From JAOUEA01 sp039933515 (GTDB lineage: Bacteria > Actinomycetota > UBA4738 > HRBIN12): a stretch of DNA of 7,106 bases. The first letter of the stretch is position 1. Each line of letters opens with the position of its first letter. Under the pieces are notes generated by a model that saw only the letters and a list, made by a program, of their open reading frames with translations, was not told the DNA's origin and did not search any database. The position numbers and the translations under genes are program-made. Of this stretch, positions 1 through 5,914 are shown piece by piece. Location of the stretch: contig JBDTNY010000140.1 of assembly GCA_039933515.1 (NCBI GenBank), positions 1-7,106 on the forward strand. Direction: 5' to 3'.

Positions 1-1172
1 ACGACGGTGCCGCCCTTCAGCACGAACATCGGCTGCAGCGTGGCGGTGATGTCGTCGAGCGGGCTCTCCGCGTACAGCACCAGGTCGGCCTGCTTGCCTT
101 CCTCGATCGTCCCGATCTCGGGGACGCGTAGCAGCTCGGCGCCGTTCGCGGTGGCGGCCTGCATCGCCTTGAGCGGGGTCATGCCCCACGCCACCATGTC
201 GATCAGCTCGTTCGGAGCGTTCCCGTGCGGATTGAACGGCGTGCCGGCGTCGGTGCCGCACACGTGGCGGATGCCCGCCTTCACCGCGCGCCGCTGGCTG
301 TCGCGCGACTCGTGCTCCAGCTTCTGCGCCTTGTCGATCGCGTAGGGCGGCACCTCGTCGGGATGCTCGAGCATCCCGCGCAGGGCCATCAGGGTGGGCG
401 AGCGGAACGTGCCGCGTTCCTTCATCTCCTTGGCGATCTGCGTGGTGACCTGGTTGCAGTGCTCGACCGAGTCGACGCCCGCCAAGACCGCGTTCAAGAT
501 GCCGCCGCTCCCGATCGCGTGCGCGGCCACCGATCGGTCCCACTTGTGCGCCTCGTCGACGGCGGCGACGATCTCTTCGGGCGTGAAGGCCGTGAACGTC
601 GCACCGATCCCGGGCGTCAACACACCCCCGGTCGCCACCACCTTGATCGCGCGCGCACCGCCGCGGATCTCCTCGCGCACCGCCTTGCGGATCATGTCCG
701 GCCCGTCGACCTCACGGGCGAACCCCACGTTGTGGCCATGTCCGCCGGTGATCGTGAGCGCGCGGCCGGCCGCGATCACCCGCGCTCCCTGGATCATGTG
801 CTTCTCGATCGCGACGCCCACCTGGCAGCTCACCGCGTCGATGCCGCCCAGGTCGCGCACGGTCGTGATGCCGTGCTCCAGGTGCTTCTGGGCGTTCTTC
901 GACGCCTTCAGGGCGGCGAGCGCCGGCGTCAGCTCGGCGGCCTCGCCCGCGAAGTCGGGCCCCCCGTCGAACTGGAGATGCACGTGACAGTCGATCAACC
1001 CGGGTGTGAGGGTCATCCCGGTGCCGTCGACGGGGCTCGCCGCGAGCGCCGTGCGCGGCGCGCGCGCGTGGGCGCCCACCCATTCGATCGCGCCGTCGCG
1101 CACGTGCACGCCCTGGGCGGTCTTGACGGTCTTGCCGTCGAACAGCGTGACGTTGGAGATGTACAGGCTCAT
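1..1172 (-). CDS. Metal-dependent amidohydrolase, imidazolonepropionase/Xaa-dipeptidase-like (3' end cut by window edge)
   Basis: A member of the amidohydrolase superfamily (COG1228 type), hydrolysing amide or peptide-like bonds with a metal centre in a TIM barrel; probably cytoplasmic, as no signal peptide is seen. I read 390 codons from the ATG at 1172. The small N-terminal beta domain is followed by PGLIDCHVHLQ (His63, His65), then GGHGH near 143-147, a candidate carboxylated Lys177 in AIKVVATGG, His218 in AAHAIG, His238 in SVEHCN and Asp308 in CGTDAGTP. These are the expected metal ligands in order. The reading frame is still open at the left edge, in the KGGTVV strand that normally lies a few residues from the C-terminus, so almost all of the protein is here. 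The start overlaps the cupin stop (TGATG), implying coupled translation and explaining the lack of a strong ribosome binding site. Close relatives hydrolyse Xaa-Pro or Xaa-Arg dipeptides, but many are uncharacterised, so the substrate is unknown. Confidence 0.93.
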   Translation of the reverse strand, partial: MSLYISNVTLFDGKTVKTAQGVHVRDGAIEWVGAHARAPRTALAASPVDGTGMTLTPGLIDCHVHLQFDGGPDFAGEAAELTPALAALKASKNAQKHLEHGITTVRDLGGIDAVSCQVGVAIEKHMIQGARVIAAGRALTITGGHGHNVGFAREVDGPDMIRKAVREEIRGGARAIKVVATGGVLTPGIGATFTAFTPEEIVAAVDEAHKWDRSVAAHAIGSGGILNAVLAGVDSVEHCNQVTTQIAKEMKERGTFRSPTLMALRGMLEHPDEVPPYAIDKAQKLEHESRDSQRRAVKAGIRHVCGTDAGTPFNPHGNAPNELIDMVAWGMTPLKAMQAATANGAELLRVPEIGTIEEGKQADLVLYAESPLDDITATLQPMFVLKGGTV

Positions 1173-1543
1173 CAGCTGACCCACGCCGGGACGATCTCGG
1201 AGCCGTCCTCGCGGATCAGCTTCGTGCCGGCGAGCATCGTGACCGCGAGGGTCGCGCCGCCGGGGCCGGCCACGAAGTGGTGCCACACCCCGATCGGCAC
1301 GACCACCGAGTCGCCGGGCTCGAGCGCGATCGTCTCCTCACCCAGGTAGAAGGTGCCGCCGCCCATCTCGACCGCGAACACGTCGAGATGGTCGTGATGG
1401 TGCCGAGGGAGCCCGCCGCCCTCGGGGAGCTCGATCCGGAAGAGCGCGGCCTCGGTGGCGGCGCGGGCGGGCGCGGCCAGGCTCACGATCGTGTTCCCGC
1501 CGAGCTCGAAGGTCGGATGGTCGGCGGCGCGTTCGACGGGCAT
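1172..1543 (-). CDS. Small single-domain cupin protein
   Basis: A 123-residue protein that is one cupin beta-barrel. Cupin motif 1 is GGLPRHHHDHLDVFAVEMGG (about 43-62), with His48 and His50 as likely metal ligands and Asp54 where many cupins have Glu. Motif 2 is GDSVVVPIGVWHHF (77-90), with Pro83, Gly85 and the ligand His88. The start at 1543 was chosen because GAGGAGGT lies 8 bases upstream; a longer start (MMPERPP...) would add a poorly folding basic stretch and bury that site. The gene follows the membrane protein after 56 bases and its stop overlaps the amidohydrolase start. Cupins this small act as metal-dependent enzymes, isomerases or ligand sensors; the coupling suggests a role on the substrate or product of the amidohydrolase, which is inference. 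No specific reaction can be assigned. Confidence 0.92.
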   Translation of the reverse strand: MPVERAADHPTFELGGNTIVSLAAPARAATEAALFRIELPEGGGLPRHHHDHLDVFAVEMGGGTFYLGEETIALEPGDSVVVPIGVWHHFVAGPGGATLAVTMLAGTKLIREDGSEIVPAWVS

Positions 1544-1551
1544 GTGCGGGG

Positions 1552-1559
1552 ACCTCCTC
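1552..1559 (-). promoter_or_regulatory. Ribosome binding site of the cupin gene
   Basis: GAGGAGGT on the minus strand ends 8 bases before the ATG at 1543. It decides the cupin start in favour of this ATG rather than the in-frame upstream ATG codons. Confidence 0.8.
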
Positions 1560-1599
1560 GGTGGGCGTTCCGGCATCATCCCAGACCGCCCCCGGCGGC

Positions 1600-2058
1600 T
1601 CAGAACGGCTTGAAGATCATCAGCCACAGGATCACCAGCAGGCCGGCGGTCTCGACCCACAGGATCACGAGGGGGCGCGGCGATCGCAGGAGCGCCGCCA
1701 GCGCTTCGGGCGCGGTGCCGGCGTCTTCGGCCACCGCTCGACGGACCCGCACGTAGTACGGCACGGCCAGCGGGAAGGCGGCCGCCAGCATCGCGATCAG
1801 CAGGCCGAGCGCCACCCAGATCCATCCGCGGCTCCACGCGTGCAGCTGGAACCCGCGGACCACACCGGCGCCGATCAGGATCAGCAGCGAGACGTACATC
1901 CATGGCCGCGTGGATCGGGACAGGTCCAAGATCGCCCGGCAGCGCGCCGGATCGCGTTCGCGCCGCAGTCGGAGCGCCACCGCCACGGCCACCCCGTGCG
2001 CTGCCAGGAACCCCAGGGCGCCGGCGACGTGCAGATACCTCCACCACAGGCTGCTCAC
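1600..2058 (-). CDS. Four-helix integral membrane protein, DUF2269-like
   Basis: A 152-residue hydrophobic protein with four predicted membrane segments near residues 8-29, 54-70, 79-101 and 129-148. The loop between helices 1 and 2 is rich in Arg (RLRRERDPARCR), which by the positive-inside rule puts it in the cytoplasm, with both termini outside. Helix 1 carries two histidines 11 residues apart (His10, His21) in a YLHVAGALGFLAAHG pattern, reminiscent of DUF2269 and other small four-helix proteins where such histidines may hold haem or metal; the family name is a tentative match. The start is a GTG at 2058 with a weak AGG upstream; it lies 25 bases after the DUF5661-like gene, so the two are probably cotranscribed. 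Function unknown. Confidence 0.85.
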   Translation of the reverse strand: MSSLWWRYLHVAGALGFLAAHGVAVAVALRLRRERDPARCRAILDLSRSTRPWMYVSLLILIGAGVVRGFQLHAWSRGWIWVALGLLIAMLAAAFPLAVPYYVRVRRAVAEDAGTAPEALAALLRSPRPLVILWVETAGLLVILWLMIFKPF

Positions 2059-2083
2059 GAGCCGAACCTATCGGCGCGGGGGC

Positions 2084-2362
2084 TCACCGGCCGTTCTCGG
2101 CCTCCCGCTCCATTGCGTCGAGCCGGTCGTAGTAGTCGGGCATCTCACGCAGGTGCGCCCACGCGATCTTGCCCGTGACGATCGGGTCGTCGTGCGTGAC
2201 GTCGGTGATGGGGTCACGCCGTCCGTGCTCGAGCTCGACCTCCATCCCCCTGCGGAACTGCTCCGCGTCGAACGGGGTCACGTCGAAATCGATCCCGAGC
2301 TCCGCCGCGACCGCCGTCGCCTGCTCCATGGCGAACCCGATCCGTACGCCGTCCACCGTCAT
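2084..2362 (-). CDS. Small soluble DUF5661-like protein
   Basis: A 92-residue acidic soluble protein. It resembles DUF5661 proteins, which share an N-terminal helix (here AMEQATAVAAELGIDFD) leading to an EQFRRGMEVELEHG segment. After these comes a VTHDDPIVTGKIAWAHL stretch and a PDYYDRLDAMEREAE end; all of these are visible in order. No catalytic motif, membrane segment or signal peptide is seen. The start at 2362 is supported by GGGAGG 8 bases upstream; the longer open frame to 2500 would add a Pro/Gly-rich low-complexity extension and is unlikely. It is the first gene of the leftward group, divergent from tldD. The family has no known function that I can state. Confidence 0.87.
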   Translation of the reverse strand: MTVDGVRIGFAMEQATAVAAELGIDFDVTPFDAEQFRRGMEVELEHGRRDPITDVTHDDPIVTGKIAWAHLREMPDYYDRLDAMEREAENGR

Positions 2363-2370
2363 GTCGAGAA

Positions 2371-2376
2371 CCTCCC
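2371..2376 (-). promoter_or_regulatory. Ribosome binding site of the DUF5661-like gene
   Basis: GGGAGG on the minus strand lies 8 bases before the ATG at 2362 and fixes that start against upstream alternatives in the same frame. Confidence 0.75.
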
Positions 2377-2394
2377 GCTCGTCGTCGGACCGCC

Positions 2395-2421
2395 ACCCTA
2401 CGTCGGGCAGGGTTGCGTCGA
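2395..2421 (-). promoter_or_regulatory. Possible promoter of the leftward gene group
   Basis: On the minus strand TAGGGT (2400-2395) fits the actinobacterial TANNNT -10 pattern, and TCGACG (2421-2416) is a 4-of-6 match to TTGACA. The spacer is only 15 bases, which is short. It would give a leader of about 25 bases holding the GGGAGG site. On the plus strand of the same 132-base divergent region, TACCAT at 2428-2433 is a possible -10 for tldD, without a recognisable -35. Both are weak calls. Confidence 0.27.
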
Positions 2422-2481
2422 GGCGGGTACCATGCCCCGGACCGAGCGGGTCCTGTGGCCCGCCCGACCCCGTGAGATCGC

Positions 2482-2489
2482 GAGGAGGG
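2482..2489 (+). promoter_or_regulatory. Ribosome binding site of tldD
   Basis: GAGGAGGG ends 5 bases before the GTG at 2495. It decides the GTG start of tldD over the in-frame ATG at 2432 and the later ATG at 2513. Confidence 0.8.
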
Positions 2490-2494
2490 CGCGG

Positions 2495-3934
2495 GTGCAC
2501 GACGTCGCGAAGATGGCGGTCGAGGCCGCCCGCAAGGCAGGAGCCGACTTCGCCGACGCGCGCGCCGGCCTCGACGAGATCGAGTCGCTGACCGTCCGCA
2601 ACCAGGAGATGGAGGGCATCGAGCGCGACACCTCCTCGGGGGTCGGCGTCCGGGTGCTGGTGGGCGGTCGCTGGGGGTTCGCGGCCACCTCGCGCCTGGA
2701 CGAGGGCGAGGTGACCCGCACCGCCGAGCTGGCGGTGCAGATCGCCAAGGCCGCGCAGCGGCTCCCGGGCGATCCCGTGCAGCTCTCCCCCGTGGAGCCC
2801 GCGGTCGACTCGTGGCGGAGCCCCGCGGCCGAGGATCCCTTCATCGTGCCGCTCGAGGAGAAGGTCGCGCTCCTGATGGAGGCCACGAACCGGATGCAGG
2901 GTGTCCCCGGGGTCTCGTTCGCCGAAGGCGGGCTCGACTTCTTCCGGCGGTCCACGTGGTTCGCGTCCTCAGACGGCGCCGCGATCGACCAGGTCGTGAC
3001 GCAGAGCGGCGGCGGGCTGGAGGCGACCGCGATCGGCGACGGCGACATGCAGCGGCGCTCATACCCCAACTCGTTCCGCGGCCACATCAAGGCGGCGGGC
3101 TACGAGCACATCCGCACGCTGGGGCTGATCGAGGAGGCCGACCGGATCGGCCACGAGGCCGTCGACCTGCTGGCCGCGCCCGAGTGCCCGAGCGACGTGA
3201 CGACGCTGATCCTGGACTCGGGCCAGATGGAGCTGCAGATCCACGAATCGATCGGCCACCCGATCGAGCTCGACCGCGTGCTCGGGATGGAGGAGGCCTA
3301 CGCGGGCTCGTCGTGGCTCTCCCCCGGCGACCGCGGAACGGTGCGCTACGCCAGCGACCTCGTCTCGATCACGGCCGACGCCACGCTCGCGGGCGGGCTC
3401 GGCACCTTCGGCTACGACGACGAGGGCGTGCCGGCGCACTCGACGCCGATCATCGTCGACGGGATCTTCCAGAACTTCCTGACGAGCCGCGAGACCGCTC
3501 ACGTCGTGGGCCAGACCTCGAACGCCACGAGCCGCGCCGACGGTTGGAGCCACCTGCCGCTGATCCGCATGACGAACATCTCGATCGAGCCACGGCAAGG
3601 CTCGCTCTCGGAGATCATCGCCGACACCGACGACGGCATCTTCATGACCACGAACTCGTCGTGGTCGATCGACGACAAGCGCATCAACTTCCAGTTCGGG
3701 TGCGAGGCCGCGTGGAAGATCGAGCACGGGAAGCTCACGACGATGTACAAGAACCCGAACTACACGGGGATCACGCCGGAGTTCTGGGGCTCGTGCGACG
3801 CGGTGGCCGGGCGCGAGGAGTGGGTCGTGTGGGGCACCCCGAACTGCGGCAAGGGCCAGCCGGGCCAGGTCGGTCGGGTGGGCCACGGAGCCTCGCCCGC
3901 GCGGTTCCGGGGCGTCCAGGTCGGGGTGCGCTGA
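2495..3934 (+). CDS. tldD: TldD, catalytic subunit of the TldD/TldE metalloprotease
   Basis: The zinc-bearing subunit of the heterodimeric cytoplasmic TldD/TldE peptidase, which in other bacteria degrades unfolded peptides and matures or clears small proteins such as microcin B17 and the CcdA antitoxin. The protein is 479 residues, matching the roughly 480 of E. coli TldD. The N-terminal domain begins with a typical amphipathic helix (VAKMAVEAARKAGADFADAR) and the TVRNQEMEGIERDTSSGVGVR strand region. The metal motif QIHESIGHPIELDR puts HESIGH at residues 250-255, and the third ligand is Cys451 in GTPNCGKGQPGQ near the C-terminus. The GTG start is chosen from the strong ribosome binding site and fit to the family N-terminus. 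The stop overlaps the tldE start (TGATG), so both subunits are made together. Intact, with no sign of decay. Confidence 0.97.
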   Translation: MHDVAKMAVEAARKAGADFADARAGLDEIESLTVRNQEMEGIERDTSSGVGVRVLVGGRWGFAATSRLDEGEVTRTAELAVQIAKAAQRLPGDPVQLSPVEPAVDSWRSPAAEDPFIVPLEEKVALLMEATNRMQGVPGVSFAEGGLDFFRRSTWFASSDGAAIDQVVTQSGGGLEATAIGDGDMQRRSYPNSFRGHIKAAGYEHIRTLGLIEEADRIGHEAVDLLAAPECPSDVTTLILDSGQMELQIHESIGHPIELDRVLGMEEAYAGSSWLSPGDRGTVRYASDLVSITADATLAGGLGTFGYDDEGVPAHSTPIIVDGIFQNFLTSRETAHVVGQTSNATSRADGWSHLPLIRMTNISIEPRQGSLSEIIADTDDGIFMTTNSSWSIDDKRINFQFGCEAAWKIEHGKLTTMYKNPNYTGITPEFWGSCDAVAGREEWVVWGTPNCGKGQPGQVGRVGHGASPARFRGVQVGVR

Positions 3935-5286
3935 TGCCGGGGCTGATCGGCCCCGACCGCTTCCGCGAGGTGGCCGCGGGCGCGCTCGAGCTGCCGGACG
4001 TCGACGGGGTCGAGGTGCTCTTCATGCACGACTGGGGCGGCCTGACCCGGTTCGCGAAGAGCGAGATCCACCAGAGCATCTTCCGCGAGGACACGGGGAT
4101 CCGCGTACGGGTCGTGACCGGCGACCGCGTGGGCGTGGCGGCGGCCAGCGTCGCGACGCCCGAGGGGGCGATGAGGGCCGCCAAGAGCGCGAAGGAGATG
4201 GCCGAGGTGGTGGGCCCCGACGCGATGTGGCCCGGGCTCGCGCCGATCGCCGACGTGCCCGAGGCGCCCGAACGCTACGACGAGACCACCGCGGATTCCT
4301 CGCCCGAGGCGCGAGCCGACGCCGTGGCCACGCTGATCGGCCGGTGCCCGTCGGGGTTCACGGCGGCGGGCGCCTACGAGACGCAGGCGATCGAGATCGG
4401 CGTCGCGAACTCCCGGGGCCAGTTCTGCTGGGCGCCTTCGACGCAGGCATCGCTCACCACGGTGATCAGCGGCGGCGAGGGCGGGAGCGGGTTCGCCGAG
4501 GTGTTCGGCGCGGGTCTGGGCGCGATCGACCCCGAGGCGATCGGGCGGCGCGCCGCCGACAAGGCGGAGCGGTCCCAGCGGGCGCGGGCGCTCGAGGCCG
4601 GCGTGTACCCGGTGGTGCTCGAGCCCGCGGCGACGGCCACCCTGGTGGCGTTCCTGTCCTTCGTCGGCTTCGCGGGTCGTGCGTACGTGGAGGACCGATC
4701 GTGCTTCAGCGGGAAGGCGGGCCAGACCGTCGTGGGCACGAACATCGACATCTGGGACGACGGCGGGGACCCCTCGACGCTCGGGGCCCCCTTCGACTTC
4801 GAGGGCGTGCCGAAGCAGCACGCGAGCCTGATCGAGGGCGGGGTCTTCCGAGACGCGGTCTATGACCTGCGCACGGCCAAGCAGGCGGGCACAACGTCGA
4901 CGGGCCACGGCCTGCCCTCACCCAATCCCGAGGGGCCGTTCCCGCTGAACCTGTTCATGGCCACGGGCGACGCGAGCCTCGACGACATGGTGGCCGCCAC
5001 CGAGCGCGGCGTGCTCGTCACGAGGTTCCACTACTCGAACGTCGTGAACCCGATGGAGTCCTCGATCACGGGGATGACGCGCGACGGCACGTTCCTGATC
5101 GAAGGGGGCGAGATCGTGGGGCCCGTGCGCAACTTCCGATTCACGCAATCGATCGTGGAGGCGCTCTCGAACGTGTCGATGATCGGGCGCGAGGCCGAGC
5201 TCGCGAGCGAGTTCTTCTTCAGCGCGTCGCGGGTGCCGGCGCTCAAGGTCGAGGCGTTCAATTTCTCGGGCGTCAGCGACCACTGA
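3934..5286 (+). CDS. pmbA: TldE/PmbA, partner subunit of the TldD/TldE metalloprotease
   Basis: The second subunit of the TldD/TldE peptidase. It shares the TldD fold but has no HExxxH zinc motif, as expected; it shapes the shared cavity that admits only extended peptides. The product is 450 residues, equal to E. coli PmbA. Family landmarks are the N-terminal SEIHQSIFREDTGIRVRVV region (about 47-65), the central EPAATATLVAFLSFVGFAGRAYVED helix region and the C-terminal YSNVVNPMESSITGMTRDG block followed by IVGPVRNFRFTQSIVEAL. The ATG overlaps the tldD TGA, giving translational coupling and likely equal dosage. It converges on the toxin gene, with only 18 bases between the two stops. Confidence 0.97.
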   Translation: MPGLIGPDRFREVAAGALELPDVDGVEVLFMHDWGGLTRFAKSEIHQSIFREDTGIRVRVVTGDRVGVAAASVATPEGAMRAAKSAKEMAEVVGPDAMWPGLAPIADVPEAPERYDETTADSSPEARADAVATLIGRCPSGFTAAGAYETQAIEIGVANSRGQFCWAPSTQASLTTVISGGEGGSGFAEVFGAGLGAIDPEAIGRRAADKAERSQRARALEAGVYPVVLEPAATATLVAFLSFVGFAGRAYVEDRSCFSGKAGQTVVGTNIDIWDDGGDPSTLGAPFDFEGVPKQHASLIEGGVFRDAVYDLRTAKQAGTTSTGHGLPSPNPEGPFPLNLFMATGDASLDDMVAATERGVLVTRFHYSNVVNPMESSITGMTRDGTFLIEGGEIVGPVRNFRFTQSIVEALSNVSMIGREAELASEFFFSASRVPALKVEAFNFSGVSDH

Positions 5287-5304
5287 GCTCGGCCGTCAGG
5301 TGCT

Positions 5305-5595
5305 TCACGGCGCGCGGAACACGTCGCGCGTGCCGATCCGGCGCCAGATCACGTGGGGCTCGCCGCGCTCGATCGGATCCCCGTACTGGAAGGTGGCCCG
5401 CCCGTCGGGAGCCCAGGTCATCTCGAAGACGCCCGCCGCGCCCTTCACGCCTTTGACGCGCAGTCCTGAACGGAACCGACCCTCGCCGAGGTCGTGCACG
5501 AACCCCTCGATCGCCGATCGGAACGCCGCGCGCTGCCCCGGCGTCAGCCCCGCCAGGTCGCGACGGAACCGCGCGGTGACCGCGTAGGTCGGCAC
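5305..5595 (-). CDS. RelE/ParE-like toxin of a type II toxin-antitoxin pair
   Basis: A 96-residue basic protein with the layout of the RelE/ParE toxin fold: a first strand (YAVTARFRRDL), two helices (LTPGQRAAFRSAIEGFVHDL), then strands with RVKGVKGAAGVFEMTWAPDGRATFQYG and a final HVIWRRIGTRDVF. RelE toxins cleave mRNA on the ribosome and ParE toxins poison gyrase; the sequence alone does not say which. The GTG start has no ribosome binding site of its own and sits 3 bases after the antitoxin stop, so translation should depend on ribosomes finishing the antitoxin. No internal stop or frameshift is seen, so the toxin frame looks intact although its antitoxin is broken. Family assignment is by fold pattern and by the antitoxin next to it. 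Confidence 0.75.
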   Translation of the reverse strand: MPTYAVTARFRRDLAGLTPGQRAAFRSAIEGFVHDLGEGRFRSGLRVKGVKGAAGVFEMTWAPDGRATFQYGDPIERGEPHVIWRRIGTRDVFRAP

Positions 5596-5598
5596 GGA

Positions 5599-5846
5599 TC
5601 AGGACGCGGTCGTGTCCACGTCGCCCAGTGCGTCGAGGAACGCGTCGTCGCTTTCGTGGACGGTGACGCGGCCGGCCTCGATGTCGGCGCTCGCCTCGGC
5701 CTCGCCAGCCTGCCAGGAAGGCGCCCAGAACCAGGCCTGCGTGCTGTCGATCAGCTTGCGCGGCTTCAGGAGGATGCCTTCGGGGACCAGCTCGATCTCG
5801 ACGGGGTCGCCTCCTCGATGTGGGCGGCTTCGCGCACCTCCTTGGG
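5599..5846 (-). pseudogene. Broken AbrB/MazE-type antitoxin (frameshift and lost N-terminus)
   Basis: Remnant of an AbrB/SpoVT-type antitoxin that would bind its own promoter through a swapped-hairpin N-terminus and neutralise the neighbouring toxin through its C-terminus. Reading leftward, PKEVREAAHIEE (5846-5811) is in one frame and GDPVEIELVPEGILLKPRK, then STQAWFWAPSWQAGEAEASADIEAGR, is in another (to 5599). Restoring one missing G in GAGGAGGCGACC (about 5809-5812) joins them into the normal family sequence. The usual start and the KGQIT-like first strand are also missing: upstream of PKEVRE the frame has no start codon before a TAA at 5888-5886, and the sequence becomes AT-rich. An ATG at 5916 opens the downstream frame and could yield an altered 105-residue protein with the intact C-terminal part, but there is no good evidence that it is made. 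Confidence 0.75.
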
Positions 5847-5863
5847 GCGGTGCGTGCTCGAAT

Positions 5864-5879
5864 AATCGTTTAAACGTTT
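5864..5879. promoter_or_regulatory. Nested palindromes, candidate operator upstream of fic
   Basis: AATCGTTTAAACGTTT is a 16-base palindrome with one mismatched pair, built on a perfect 10-base core CGTTTAAACG (5867-5876) and overlapping a second perfect palindrome AAACGTTT (5872-5879). It sits in an AT-rich patch (8 G or C in the 30 bases 5861-5890) and touches the proposed fic -35 box. A binding site for a repressor, such as the winged helix of the Fic protein or the former antitoxin, is the likely meaning; this is inference. Confidence 0.45.
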
Positions 5880-5907
5880 GTAAGATTAGGTGATCCGATG
5901 CTAGGGT
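5878..5907 (+). promoter_or_regulatory. Probable fic promoter, possibly giving a leaderless transcript
   Basis: TTGTAA at 5878-5883 (4 of 6 to TTGACA) and TAGGGT at 5902-5907 (fits TANNNT) are separated by 18 bases. The -10 ends 7 bases before the fic ATG at 5915, which would place the transcript start at or next to the ATG. The AGGG inside the same box, 8 bases from the ATG, could instead serve as a weak ribosome binding site if transcription starts further upstream. Confidence 0.45.
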
Positions 5908-5914
5908 CTCTCCC

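Noticed and set aside
225..1349. Long plus-strand open frame opposite the amidohydrolase and cupin genes
   Set aside because: Its translation is Arg/His/Asp-rich low complexity typical of the antisense of GC-rich genes, with no family resemblance, while the minus strand encodes recognisable conserved proteins.
1586..1598. CCGCC-CCC-GGCGG hairpin just after the membrane-protein stop
   Set aside because: A five-pair stem with a three-base loop and no T-run is expected by chance in such GC-rich DNA.
1910..2494. In-frame N-terminal extension of tldD of 195 codons
   Set aside because: It runs across two minus-strand genes, has no family match, and the GTG at 2495 has a strong ribosome binding site and gives the normal TldD length.
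2363..2500. Longer start for the DUF5661-like protein
   Set aside because: The extra residues are Pro/Gly-rich and would bury the GGGAGG site that serves the ATG at 2362.
3242..3259. HESIGH in TldD differing from HEAVGH in E. coli TldD
   Set aside because: The metal ligands are the same and this variant is normal for the wider family.
2812..3933. Open frame upstream of the tldE ATG, within tldD
   Set aside because: It is an out-of-frame translation of tldD with Arg-rich low complexity; tldE starts at 3934 with family-like sequence and length.
5281..5302. Imperfect hairpin CACTGA / TCAGGTG between the converging tldE and toxin stops
   Set aside because: The stem is only six pairs with a bulge, lies partly in the tldE end, and has no T-run on either strand, so a terminator is not supported.
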